Of a DNA stretch of 64,000 nt, positions 10,695 through 21,604 are shown in pieces (the first letter of the stretch is position 1; each line of letters opens with the position of its first letter). The notes beneath the pieces are model-generated. The model did not search any database and was not told where the DNA came from. It was given only the letters and a program-made list of their open reading frames with translations. The stretch is from Nerophis ophidion (Eukaryota > Chordata > Actinopteri > Syngnathiformes > Syngnathidae): assembly GCF_033978795.1 (NCBI RefSeq), contig NC_084617.1, positions 76,023,353 through 76,087,352 of the forward strand, read 5' to 3'. A program made the translations under genes and the position numbers.

Positions 10695-11699
10695 ACAGGG
10701 CCAATACAGAGTTTGATACGACAGTTTTATTTACTCATAATCAGATGGTACAAAGTTGGATTGAATCGAAATGTTCAGACAGTCAATATCTGCGGGGACG
10801 AAAGATGGTGCACCCTCATGAAGGAATTAAGAAAGAGCGCACACCAGGCTTGGTCTTCCCTTCTTATTTATACGCTCCCTGATGGCCTGATTGTAGCATA
10901 ACAACTTATGTAACTGTCCAATGTTCAAATATCACCCCACCAACCAAAACTTGACCTCTTATGTGGTGTCCCTCCCAATGCATTCAGTTTAGAGGTAACC
11001 CTAGGACAGAAATGTTCCACTAGAGTATCAGAAACAATTCCCACTGAGATGAGTCACGTTGACTTGCTTTCTGTCCTCCACATTATTGCCAATAGTCTGC
11101 ATTGTAAGTCAAGTTGTCTCCCAGACAACCTTTGAGGTTCGCTTCCCGAGGAATAATCTGTGTTTCATAAAAAAAAAAGATGCTCATAGGAGCTTCTCCA
11201 GTGCTTTAGCGATCCATCTAAAACACTAACAACCCTCAAAGAATATCAGAAATAGCTGCAGGGGGGGGGATCAGCGTCTCTCTCAGCAGAGAGCAATTCT
11301 TTATCCTGCCAAAATTCATCCTCGATGCTTTCCTTCTCCCTTAACTAAACCCGTCAGCCTCTTTACAAGACGCTGACAGGCCTCCTCATTCAGCATCATT
11401 TGATTATCAATTCTCATCCCGCCAGCTGTGGCTAAGCTCATTTCGGATTTGCTTCCCTGACGTGGAGCAGCCATAGATCACCTGTCACTCCGCGTGGCTC
11501 GGTGGCAGACGAGGACGGGAAGCCGTCAAAAACCTTCGGGCAGTCAGCCAGCCTCGGGGGAAAAAAAAAAAAGAAGGACTTATTTCACGTGCTGGAATGT
11601 GGACGCACCGACATGACAGACGGCGTGTTCTCGCTGTTAAGTGACGTGGGAGGCGAGTGTTGTAAGAGTCTTGCACAGTCTGAGTTGAGGTCCGATCCA
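10695..11699. other. Single-copy-looking interval
   Basis: No shared repeats. The stretch 11270-11480 (CTCATTCAGCATCATTTGAT, then GATTATCAATTCTCATCCCG) and the GC-rich 11480-11690 have a non-repetitive, balanced look. Frames of 71-82 residues around 11485-11750 overlap on both strands and run into the LINE fragment, so I do not call a gene. Confidence 0.45.
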
Positions 11700-12260
11700 A
11701 CCCATCTTCTTCCGCTTATCCGAGGTCGAGTCACGGGGGCAGCAGCCTAAACAAAGAAGACCAGACTTCCCTCTCCACAGCCATTTTGTCCAGCTCCTCC
11801 CAGGGGATCCCGAGGCGTTCCCAGGCCAGCCGGGAGACATAGTCTTCCCAACGTGTCCTGGGTCTTCCCTGTGGCCTACTGCCGATCGGACGTGCCCTAA
11901 AACCCTCCCTATGGAGGCGTTCGGATGGCATCCTGACCAGATGCCACCTCATCTGGCTCCTCTCCATGTGGAGGAGCAGCGGCTTTATTTTGAGTTCCTC
12001 CCGGATGGCAGAGCTTCTCACCCTATCTCTAAGGGAGAGACCCAAATTCATTTGGGCCGCTTGTACCCATGATCTTGTCCTTTCGGTCATGACCCAAAGC
12101 TCATGACCATAGGTGAGGATGGGAACGTAGATCGACCGGTAAATTGAGAGCTTTGCCTTCCGGCTCAGCTCCTTCTTCACCACAACGGATTGATACAGCG
12201 TCCGCATTACTGAAGACGCCGCACCGATCTCACCATCCACTCTTCCCTCACTCCTGAACA
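11700..12260 (-). mobile_element. Rex3-like (RTE-clade) LINE, C-terminal 3' fragment
   Basis: The minus strand holds a 176-residue open frame with VKKELSRKAKLSIYRSIYVP, LTYGHELWVMTERTRS, PLLLHMERSQMRWHLVRMP and RPRTRWEDYVSRLAWERLG, the conserved ORF2 C-terminus of Rex3-type LINEs. It ends in ATAAGCGGAAGAAGATG, consistent with the short GATG-type tail. The 5' side is truncated and abuts a Tc1 element. Confidence 0.85.
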
Positions 12261-12264
12261 AAAA

Positions 12265-13758
12265 GCATGTTCACCACTGTGTTACATCACCTTTTCTTTT
12301 AACAACACTCAATAAACGTTTGGGAACTGAGGAAACTAATTGTTGAAGCTTTGAAAGTGGGATTCTTTCCCATTCTTGTTTTATGTAGAGCTTCAGTCCT
12401 TCAACAGTCCGGGGTCTCCGCTGTCGTATTTTACGCTTCATAATGCGCCACACATTTTCCATGGGAGACAAGTCTGGACTGCAGGCAGTTTTTACGAAGC
12501 CACGCTGTTGTAAAACATGGCATGGCGTTGTTTTGCTGAAATAAGCAGGGGCGTCCATGATAACGTTGCTTGGATGACAACATATGTTGCTCCAAAACCT
12601 GTATAGACCGTTCAGCACTAATGGTGCCTTCACAGATGTGTAAGTTATGCCAAGCCACGTGCTGAATGTGGCTTGGCATTGTCTTGCTGAAATAAGCAGG
12701 GGCGTCCATGAAAAAGACAGCGCTTGGATGGCAGCATATGTTGTTCCAAAAGCTGTACGTACCTTTCAGCATTAATGGTGCCTTCACAGATGTGTAAGTT
12801 ACCCATGCCTTGGGCACTAATGCACCCCCATACCATCACAGATGCTGGCTTTTCAACTTTGTGTTGATAACAGTCTGGATGGTTCACTTCCCCTTTGGTC
12901 CGGATGACACCATGTCGAATAATTCCAAAAACAATTTGAAATGTGGACTCGTCAGACCACAGAACACTTTTCCACTTTGCATCAGTCCATCTTAGATGAT
13001 CTCGGGCCCAGAGAAGCCGGCGGCGTTTCTGGATGTTGTTGATAAATGGCTTTCGCTTTGCATAGTAGAGCTTTAACTTGCACTTACAGAAGTAGTGACC
13101 AACTGTATTTAGTGACAGTGGTTTTCTGAAGTGTTCCTGAGCTCATGTGGTGATATCCTTTAGGGATTGATGTCGGTTTTTGATACAGTGCCGTCTGAGG
13201 GATGGAAGGTCACGGTCATTCAATGTTGGTTTCCGGCCATGCCGCTTACCTGGAGTGATTTCTCCAGATTCTCTGAACCTTTTGATGATATTATGGAGCG
13301 TAGATGTTGAAATCCCTAAATTTCTCGCAATTGCACTTTGAGAAAAGTTGTTCTTAAACTGTTTGACTATTTGCTCACGCAGTTGTGGACAAAGGGGTGT
13401 ACCTCGCCCCATCCTTTCTTGTGAAAGACTGAGCATTTTTTGGGAAGCTGTTTTTATACCCAATCATGGCACCCACCTGTTCCCAATTAGCCTGCACACC
13501 TGTGGGATGTTCCAAATAAGTGTTTGATGAGCATTCCTCAACTTTATCTGTATATATTGGCACCTTTTCTAACTTCTTTGTCATGTGTTGCTGGCATCAA
13601 ATTCTAAAGTTACATTTTTTTTATGAGTTTGAACATCAAATATGTTGTCTTTGTAGCATATTCAACTGAATATGGCTTGAAAAGGATTTGCAAATCATTG
13701 TATTCTGTTTATGTTTACATCTAACACAATTTCCCAACTCATATGGAAACGGGGTTTG
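12265..13758 (-). mobile_element. Tc1-like transposon, one end missing, broken transposase
   Basis: The transposase runs on the minus strand. It has an N-terminal HTH (FSQSAIARNLGISTSTLHNI; 13143-13463), a catalytic region with VWGCISAQGMGNLHICEG and FQQDNAKPHSA, and the C-terminus PDLSPMENVWRIMKRKIRQR (third catalytic residue E kept). Frames are split, and a segment of about 150 bp in the catalytic region (12525-12660 versus 12676-12806) is tandemly duplicated. The right end reads ATATGGAAACGGGGTTTG then TA. The left terminal repeat is missing. Confidence 0.88.
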
Positions 13759-13760
13759 TA

Positions 13761-14586
<826 letters not shown>

Positions 14587-14597
14587 GGTGTGGGAAA

Positions 14598-14662
14598 AAT
14601 CACAAGACTACTTCATCCCTACAGAACTGTTTCATGAGGGGTTCCCTCAATCATCAGGAGAT
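14598..14662 (-). ncRNA. Hammerhead-like motif, left arm of copy 1
   Basis: On the minus strand: CTGATGA (14651-14657), a stem-loop TGAGGGAACCCCTCA, GAAAC (14629-14633), and a GTC at 14606-14608 where cleavage would fall. Stem III pairing is imperfect and the stem II closing pair is T-T, so activity is uncertain. Confidence 0.4.
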
Positions 14663-15202
14663 TTTAATGGAAGCATTCACATACAATGGTTTATATAGAA
14701 CACAGAGAGGGTGGGTACAGGCAGGCGTAGGGGCGTGGTGATTGGCTCATGTGTTACCTAGGAGGTGTTTCCTTCACGCGAGGACATTAACACATCCGAC
14801 ACGTACGTAGGATTAACCGGAAGGCGCGTTTAAAAACAGATGGAATGATCACAACGCCTCCTTTAGAAACCAGACTTTGCGGAATTCTACAGAACTCAGC
14901 AAGCACATTTGGAACCTCAAAGACAATAATGTTGAATATTCAATAACATGGCGAATTCTTGCATCCAGCACACCTTACAACAGCGGTAATAAAAGATGCA
15001 ACCTATGCTTGAAAGAGAAACTGTTTATTATATGTCATCCAGACCTGTCATCCCTCAACAAGCGCAGTGAAATCATTTCAACATGCCGCCACAGACGGAA
15101 ACACCTCCTAGGTAACACATGAGCCAATCACAACACCCTACGCCTGCCTGTACCCACCCACTCTGTGTTCTATATAAACCATTGTATGTGAATGCTTCCA
15201 TT

Positions 15203-15272
15203 AAAATCTCCTGATGATTGAGGGAACCCCTCATGAAACACTTCTGTAGAGATGAAGTAGTCTTGTGATTAT
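15203..15272 (+). ncRNA. Hammerhead-like motif, right arm of copy 1
   Basis: CTGATGA (15211-15217), stem II with TGAGGG/CCCTCA pairing, GAAAC (15235-15239), a short stem ACTTC/GAAGT, then GTC (15260-15262). Penelope-like elements are known to carry type I hammerheads. Here the base of stem I is mismatched, with AATC/GATT pairing only further out. Confidence 0.45.
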
Positions 15273-15340
15273 TTCACACACCTACATATTGCGCTCTAAC
15301 ACGGTATCGAGCACTATTCTCTGGATAATCCAATCAAGAC

Positions 15341-15438
<98 letters not shown>

Positions 15439-15460
15439 TTATATATATATATATACATAT
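15341..15460. repeat. (TA)n microsatellite with TACATA and TTTA interruptions
   Basis: Separates the two Penelope-like copies. Composed of TA dinucleotides broken by a few C, G and T substitutions. Confidence 0.95.
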
Positions 15461-15476
15461 ATGTAGGTGTGGGAAA

Positions 15477-15540
15477 AATCACAAGACTACTTCATCTCTA
15501 CAGAACTGTTTCATGAGGGGTTCCCTCAATCATCAGGAGA
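15477..15540 (-). ncRNA. Hammerhead-like motif, left arm of copy 2
   Basis: Minus strand CTGATGA (15530-15536), stem II, GAAAC (15508-15512), GTC (15485-15487). Nearly identical to the left-arm motif of copy 1. Confidence 0.4.
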
Positions 15541-15643
15541 TTTTAATGGAAGCATTCACATACAATGGTTTATATAGAACACAGGGAGGGTGGGTACAGG
15601 CAAGCGTAGGGGCGTGGTGATTGGCTCATGTGTTACCTAGGAG

Positions 15644-16000
15644 GTGTTTCCTTCACGCAAGGACATTAACATATCCGACACGTACGTAGGATTAACCGAA
15701 GGAGCGTTTAAAAACAGATGGAATGATCACAACGCCTCCTTTAGAAACCAGACTTTGCGGAATTCTACAGAACTCAACAAGCACATTTGGAACCTCAAAG
15801 ACAATAATGTTGAATATTCAATAACCTGGCAAATTCTTGCATCCAGCACACCTTACAACAGCGGTAATAAAAGATGCAACCTATGCTTGAAAGAGAAACT
15901 GTTTATTATGTGTCATCCAGACCTGTCATCCCTCAACAAGCGCAGTGAAATCATTTCAACATGCCGCCACAGACGGAAACACCTCCTAGGTAACACATGA
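15644..16000 (+). CDS. GIY-YIG endonuclease domain fragment of a Penelope-like element
   Basis: A 118-residue frame reading DTYVGLTEGAFKNRWNDH, then STELNKHIWNLKDNNVEYSI and KRCNLCLKEKLFIMCH, ending LLGNT. The YVG half-motif, the R in KNRW and the E in TELNKHIW match the expected GIY-YIG layout. The upstream GIY half and zinc-binding part are missing, as is the reverse transcriptase, so this is the C-terminal end of a truncated protein and the apparent start codon is not the native start. Confidence 0.65.
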   Translation: MFPSRKDINISDTYVGLTEGAFKNRWNDHNASFRNQTLRNSTELNKHIWNLKDNNVEYSITWQILASSTPYNSGNKRCNLCLKEKLFIMCHPDLSSLNKRSEIISTCRHRRKHLLGNT

Positions 16001-16081
16001 GCCAATCACCACGCCCCTACGCCTGCCTGTACCCACCCACTCTGTGTTCTATATAAACCATTGTATGTGAATGCTTCCATT

Positions 16082-16151
16082 AAAATCTCCTGATGATTGA
16101 GGGAACCCCTCATGAAACACTTCTGTAGAGATGAAGTAGTCTTGTGATTAT
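16082..16151 (+). ncRNA. Hammerhead-like motif, right arm of copy 2
   Basis: CTGATGA (16090-16096), stem II, GAAAC (16114-16118), ACTTC/GAAGT stem, GTC (16139-16141). Same sequence as the right-arm motif of copy 1. Confidence 0.45.
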
Positions 16152-16218
16152 TTCACACACCTACATATTGCGCTCTACCACGGTATCGAGCACTATTCTC
16201 TGGATAATCCAATCAAGA

Positions 16219-16224
16219 CATATA

Positions 16225-16280
<56 letters not shown>
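16219..16280. repeat. (TA)n microsatellite
   Basis: TA run directly following Penelope-like copy 2, with one GATA interruption near its start. Confidence 0.95.
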
Positions 16281-16283
<3 letters not shown>

Positions 16284-17083
16284 TTAATTCAGGGGTAGAT
16301 CTTGCTTTGGTTCATAGCTGAGACCAGGGATCAAGGTTGGTGACCACAGCATCAAGACATTGATTGTTTGTTTTCTTCCTGGGGTTTTTGTGACCAGGAA
16401 ACCCACTCTGCTAGAGGCCAGCACCGGTCCCTAGGGCGGGCCATTCTGGACGAACAATAGTGCTCCCCATTTCTCGACTCAGACCTTTTTACAGACTGAG
16501 AACAATCCATAATCCAGCAGTGTAATCTCATCCCCTCTAAAGCCAAGCGCAGCATCCACAAGGAAATGTGTTTTCAAGAAGGAATTAGCAAATTTGCCAT
16601 TTCCTTGAAAGGCCCTGAGTTGTGATTTCCACTGCATGCTCGTCACTTTCTTGTCAGAGACTAGCGGCGGGGGGTCAATATCAGACGAAAAAACACGTCA
16701 ACCTCTTACACGTCCCCTCCGATGATGTATATACAGTAAGATTAACAGAGATTTAAATAATTCAAAGTGTTTGGATTGCCGAAGCTACATAATCAGCTTG
16801 CAAGCTCGCAGTCTTCAGCAGCATGCAGGGAAACTGATTGCTCAGTCCACATGCATAATTGCAGGGAGCAAGTGGGGGAGCGTCCTCTTTAAAGACAGGT
16901 CCAAGGTCATTTTTGTAATCATTCAGCATGTTTGAAAGTGGGTTTGCTTCACTGGGGAGCTGCCGCTGCTTTATAAACAGCAGATATGTTGACAAATAAG
17001 GCGGGTTAAGAGTTATGTCTCCCTGTGTTGCATTAGGAGAATGTTACTAAGAGATTAGCACAACAGCAGGAGTTGTTTATATC
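16281..17083. other. Single-copy-looking interval
   Basis: No repeats shared with other parts of the window and no convincing coding frame. The portion 16860-17010 has a balanced composition and could be conserved non-coding sequence, which cannot be tested here. Confidence 0.45.
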
Positions 17084-17515
17084 AGTGGTCCCCAACCACC
17101 GGGCCGTGGCCCGATTGGTACCGGGCCGCAGAAGATTTTTTTAATTAATTTTTATAAATTAAAAAAAAAAATGTATTTATTAAATCAACATAAAAAACAC
17201 AATATACACGATTGGCACCGGGACACAGAAGATTTTTTGTATACATTTTTATTTAAAAAAAAAAAAAAAAAAAATTATTTATTTATTAAATCCTGCGATG
17301 AGGTGGCGACTTGTCCAGGGTGTACCTTGCCTTCCGCCTGATTGTAGCTGAGATAGGCGCCAGCGCCCCCCCCTGCAACCCCGAAAGGGAATAAGCGGTA
17401 GAAAATGGATGGATGGATGGATATTTATTAAATCAACATAAAAAACACAATATACACTTACAATTAATGCACCAACCACAAAAACCTCCCTTTTTCATGA
17501 CAAAGAAAAAAAAAA
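17084..17515. mobile_element. hAT-type non-autonomous element fragment, split by a SINE
   Basis: Begins CAGTGGTCCCCAACCACCGG, a hAT-like terminus. It has an internal partial duplication (CGATTGGYACCGGGMCRCAG occurs twice; the TAAATCAACATAAAAAACAC block also recurs after the SINE). The far end runs into the next hAT remnant, so no target duplication can be checked. Confidence 0.6.
17293..17422 (+). mobile_element. SINE-C, 5'-truncated, with 12-bp TSD
   Basis: Flanked by ATTTATTAAATC at 17281-17292 and 17423-17434. Contains only the tail half (GATGAGGTGGCGACTTGTCC to AAGCGGTAGAAAATGG and GGAT repeats). Head loss with an intact tail and perfect duplication is the signature of 5'-truncated target-primed reverse transcription, which fixes the orientation of the family. 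Confidence 0.9.
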
Positions 17516-18042
17516 ATTGTAAAGAATAATAAATACCTTTTAAATTGAATTCTTCATTTTAGCTTCTGTTTTTTCGACGAAGAATATTTGTGAAATATTT
17601 CTTCAATCTTATTATGATTAAAATAAAATAAAAATATTCTGGCAAATGTAGAAAATCTGTAAAATCAAATATAAACCGTATTTCAAAGTATTTTGAATTT
17701 CTTTAAAAAAAATTTGTTCTGGAAAATCTAAAAGAAATAATGATTTGTCTTTGTTAGAAATATAGCTTGGTCCAATTTGTTATATATTCTAACAAAGTGC
17801 AGATTGGATTTTAACCTATTTCAAACATGTCATCAAAAATATATATTTATTGTGAGAAATCATTAAGAGGATAAGTGTTTCCACAAAGATAAATATCATT
17901 AATTATTAATAATAACATAGAGTTAAAGGTAAATTGAGCAAATTGGCTATTTCTGGCAATTTATTTAAGTGTGTATCAAACTGGTAGCCCTTCGCATTAA
18001 TCAGTACCCAAGAAGTAGCTCTTGCTTTCAAAAATGTTGGCC
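17516..18042 (-). mobile_element. hAT-type non-autonomous element fragment
   Basis: AT-rich body ending TACCCAAGAAGTAGCTCTTG and CTTTCAAAAATGTTGG, resembling the terminus of a common fish hAT MITE with the final bases lost. No transposase frame. The left limit is approximate, since it merges with the previous hAT remnant. Confidence 0.5.
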
Positions 18043-18475
18043 TACCATCAAAAACTATCAATATCCTGCTCAAAGTGTTTCATAAAAGACATCAAACCAG
18101 CAAAAAAAGCACACAAACCAGTCCATCAGCAAGTCAGTTGACCAGCGCGAGTTTGACCTTAAGCCTTCCTGTATGGCCTTTGGCGTGTCCCCCTTCCTCC
18201 TCCCTGAGTGCATGGACCCAGATGGCATCAGGCGGCAGTGACCAGGGTGAAGGCCCTTCTGTCTGCTGGATTGACAGCAGCTCTGTGCCGGAGGCTCATT
18301 ACAAAGCAGCAGTCACAGCAGCAGCAAGGCAGCCTCCAGATGGTTGCATGCGACCAAGTCTGACCAACCAAAACAATAAATAAATCACAAGTCTGTCTGT
18401 AACCACTTCATGTCTTCAATATGTGTCAGAACAACCCTAATTGTCTCTGGTGACTTATCACTGAAATGATGACAC
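18043..18475. other. Interval without confirmed gene
   Basis: GC-richer than its neighbours. The 102-residue plus frame at 18075-18383 is rich in Ser, Pro and Leu with no domain, no good start context and no splice pattern that I trust. Treated as non-coding. Confidence 0.4.
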
Positions 18476-20610
18476 ATGACAATGTACCAAATATGTGTTT
18501 TACATTCCTGTAGGAAGGGATGTTTCAGCTAAGAGTATTTTCTTTGATGGTCAATGGTATACTCAGAGCATTCAAACGATTGCAACAAGACTGTTCAGTT
18601 TGTCTTAGAAGACGTTTTGCCTTTCAACTGAACAGGATTCATAAGTTCACGCTCATAGACTTAGATTTAGATTAGTCAGATCTGGCCCGACTAAATGATG
18701 AAACGAGAATGTACCAAATATGTGTTTTGCAGTTCTTTAGGAACGGACGTTTCAGCTAAGAATATTTTCTTTGATGGTCAATGGTATACTCAGAGCATTC
18801 AATCGATTGCAACAAGACTGTTCAGTTTGCCTTAGAAGACGTTTTGCCTCTCAACTGAAAACAGGATTCGAAGGTTACGCTCATAGACTTAGATTTATAT
18901 TAAATGATTAAAAACGAAAATGTACCAAATATGTGTTTTACAGTTCTTTAGGAACGGACATTTCAGCTAAGAATATTTTCTTTGATGGTCAATGGTATAC
19001 TCAGAACATTCTACCGATTGCAACAAGACTGTTCAGTTGGTCTTAGAAGACATTTGCCTTTCAACTGAACATGATTCATAAGTTCACGCTCATAGACTTA
19101 GATTTAGATTAGTCAGATCTGGCCCGACTAAATGATTAAAAACGAGAATGTACCAAATATGTGTTTTACAGTCCTTTAGGAAGGGACGTTTCAGCTAAGA
19201 ATATTTTCTTTGATGGTCAATGGTATACTCAGAGCATTCGAACGATTGCAACAAGACTGTTCAGTTTGTCTTAGAAGACGTTTTGCCTTTCAACTGAACA
19301 GGATTCATAAGTTCACGCTCATAGACTTAGATTTATATTAGTGAGATCCGGCCCGACTAAATGATGAAACGAGAATGTACCAAATATGTGTTTTACAGTT
19401 CTTTAGGAAGGGACGTTTCAGCTAAGAATATTTTCTTTGAAGGTCAATGGTATACTCAGAGCATTCGAACGATTGCAACAAGACTGTTCAGTTTGTCTTA
19501 GAAGACGTTTTGCCTTTCAACTGAACAGGATTCATCAGTTCATGCTCATAGACTTGGCTTTATATTAATCAGATCTAGCCCGACTAAATGATGAAACATA
19601 ATGTACCAAATAATATTTTCTTTGATGGACAATGGTATCAGATATTCAACCGATTGCAACAAGACTGTTCAGTTTCGTCTTAGAAGATGTTTCGCCTCTC
19701 ATCTGAGCAGGCTTCATCAGTTCATGCTCATAGACTTGGCCTTAGATTAGTCAGATCAGGCCCGACTAAATGATGAAACGAGAATGTACCAAATATGTGT
19801 TTTACAGTCCTTTAGGAACGGACGTTTCAGCTAAGAATATTTTCTTTGATGGTCAATGGTATACTCAGAGCATTCAATCGATTGCAACAAGACTGTTCAG
19901 TTTGTCTTAGAAGACGTTTTGCCTTTCAACTGAACAGGATTCATAAGTTCACGCTCATAGATTTAGATTTAGATTAGTCAGATCTGGCCCGACTAAATGA
20001 TGAAACGAGAATGTACCAAATATGTGTTCTACAGTCCTTTAGGAACGGACGTTTCAGCTAAGAATATTTTCTTTGATGGTCAATGGTATACTCAGAGCAT
20101 TCAACCGATTGAAACAAGACTGTTCAGTTTGTCTTGGAAGACGTTTTGCCTTTCAACTGAACAGGATTCATCAGTTCATGCTCATAGACTTGGCCTTAGA
20201 TTAGTCAGATCTAGCCTGACTAAATGATGAAAAATTAGAATGTACCAAAAATGTGTCTTATATTTCTTTAGGAATCGATGTTTAAGCTAAGAGTTTTGTC
20301 TTTGAAGGCCAATGGTATACTCAGAACATTCAACTGATTGCAACAAGACTGTTCAGTTTGTCTTAGAAGACAATCCGCCTCTCATCAGAGCAGGATTCAT
20401 CAGTTCACGTTCATAAACTTGGATTTTGATTAGTCAGATCTAGCCTGACTAAATGATGAAACATGAGAATGTACCAAATAATATTTTCTTTGATGGACAA
20501 TGGTATCCTCAGATATTCAACCGATTGCAACAAGACTGTTCAGTTTCGTCTTAGAAGACCTTATATTAGCCTTAGATTAGTCAGATCTAGTCAGACTAGA
20601 TTTTGAACAC
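18476..20610. repeat. 228-bp satellite array, about 9-10 units
   Basis: The word AATGTACCAAATA recurs at about 18481, 18709, 18919, 19147, 19374, 19602, 19785, 20010, 20238 and 20472, mostly 225-234 bp apart, with shortened units at two places. Each unit contains TTTCAGCTAAGAATATTTTC, CGATTGCAACAAGACTGTTC and a block whose minus strand carries CTGATGAA...GAAAC-like words. The 76-residue frame at 19997-20227 is internal to one unit and not conserved. Confidence 0.92.
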
Positions 20611-20984
20611 AATGAACAAGATGAATGAGAATATCCGTAGACTGGGTTAATGGTAAAATTCTATAAAATTGACGGATGTTTTCACAACACCGTTCTGTTT
20701 GACGGCATAAACTTGACTGATGTGTTTCTGAAACACGATACTTTTATTTTTTATATGAGAAGACACCTGACTGTGACAACTGAGGATGTCACACTAATCA
20801 GCATGTGGTCTGGTGGCCGGTGTATGTTTTAGTCATTGACTTTTGATTACAAGAATAGGGATTTAAAAACTAAACTTAATTGGTTTATTTTATTTTCATT
20901 TTGAAAGAAGAACTAAATCAATGCGTTAATTTTTCCATTGTGGAGGAGCAATAACTACATTAAAAAAAAAGTTCCATTTTCATA

Positions 20985-21400
20985 ATGAATATAATTAGTC
21001 CGCAGAATATAATAGGTGCCATTTTTCGGTCTCTATATACACACCATAATATTACTCATATGTTTGATGTGCCGACAATCCATCAAGCGGTGTGGCTTCA
21101 TCGCTTACCGAAGTCGTACTAAAACTTTTTGAAAGATTTTTCAGCGTCGTGTGTAATGTTCTACAATCTCAATGGAACATTTAAAGTTTTGGTGTTGTTT
21201 ACTGGTGTCATCTTGCAGTCTACACGCACCTCTTATGTATGACTGCCATCTACTGGTCACACTTATCATTACACGTTGTACCAAATAAAATTGCTTTGAG
21301 GTCTGTAGGCACATCCAGAATCATGCCGTACATCCGGCGCACCGGGTTATAAGACGCACTGTCCATTTTTGAGAAAATGAAAGGATTTTAAGTGCGATTT
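20985..21400. mobile_element. Degraded MITE-like element (same group as 5200-5310)
   Basis: Left part ATAATAGGTGCCATTTTTCGG and right part CCGGCGCACCGGGTTATAAG with GACGCACTGTCCATTTTTGA look like divergent ends of a DNA element whose interior (TACTGGTCACACTTATCATT) is shared in texture with fish MITEs. Boundaries and superfamily are uncertain. The adjacent 20611-20984 holds nothing recognisable. Confidence 0.35.
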
Positions 21401-21604
21401 GTTTGTGTGTGCATGGGTGTGTGTGTTAGGTTTACGCATTGTTTATGTCATTACATGCTGAAAGCAGACAATATATGTTTAAAAATATTTAGGGAAGTTG
21501 GTACCCTCTCGGTATCCGCATAAAGGTTGCAAACAGTCCTATTTAAGCATAACAGTATAATTTTTAAGGTTAACTACAGTACTTTCCACGTCTTAAGAGC
21601 TAGC

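Larger units (their letters stand above)
15463..16218 (+). mobile_element. Penelope-like element remnant, copy 2
   Basis: Same architecture as copy 1: left arm 15463-15652, GIY-YIG frame, right arm about 15976-16172, then CAATCAAGACATATAT into TA repeats. Differences from copy 1 are scattered single bases and one indel that restores the endonuclease frame. The head-to-tail arrangement with a TA tract in each junction suggests tandem duplication or TA-targeted insertion. Confidence 0.72.

Noticed and set aside
18075..18383. 102-residue candidate gene
   Set aside because: Low-complexity Ser/Pro/Leu composition, no domain, no splice or start support.
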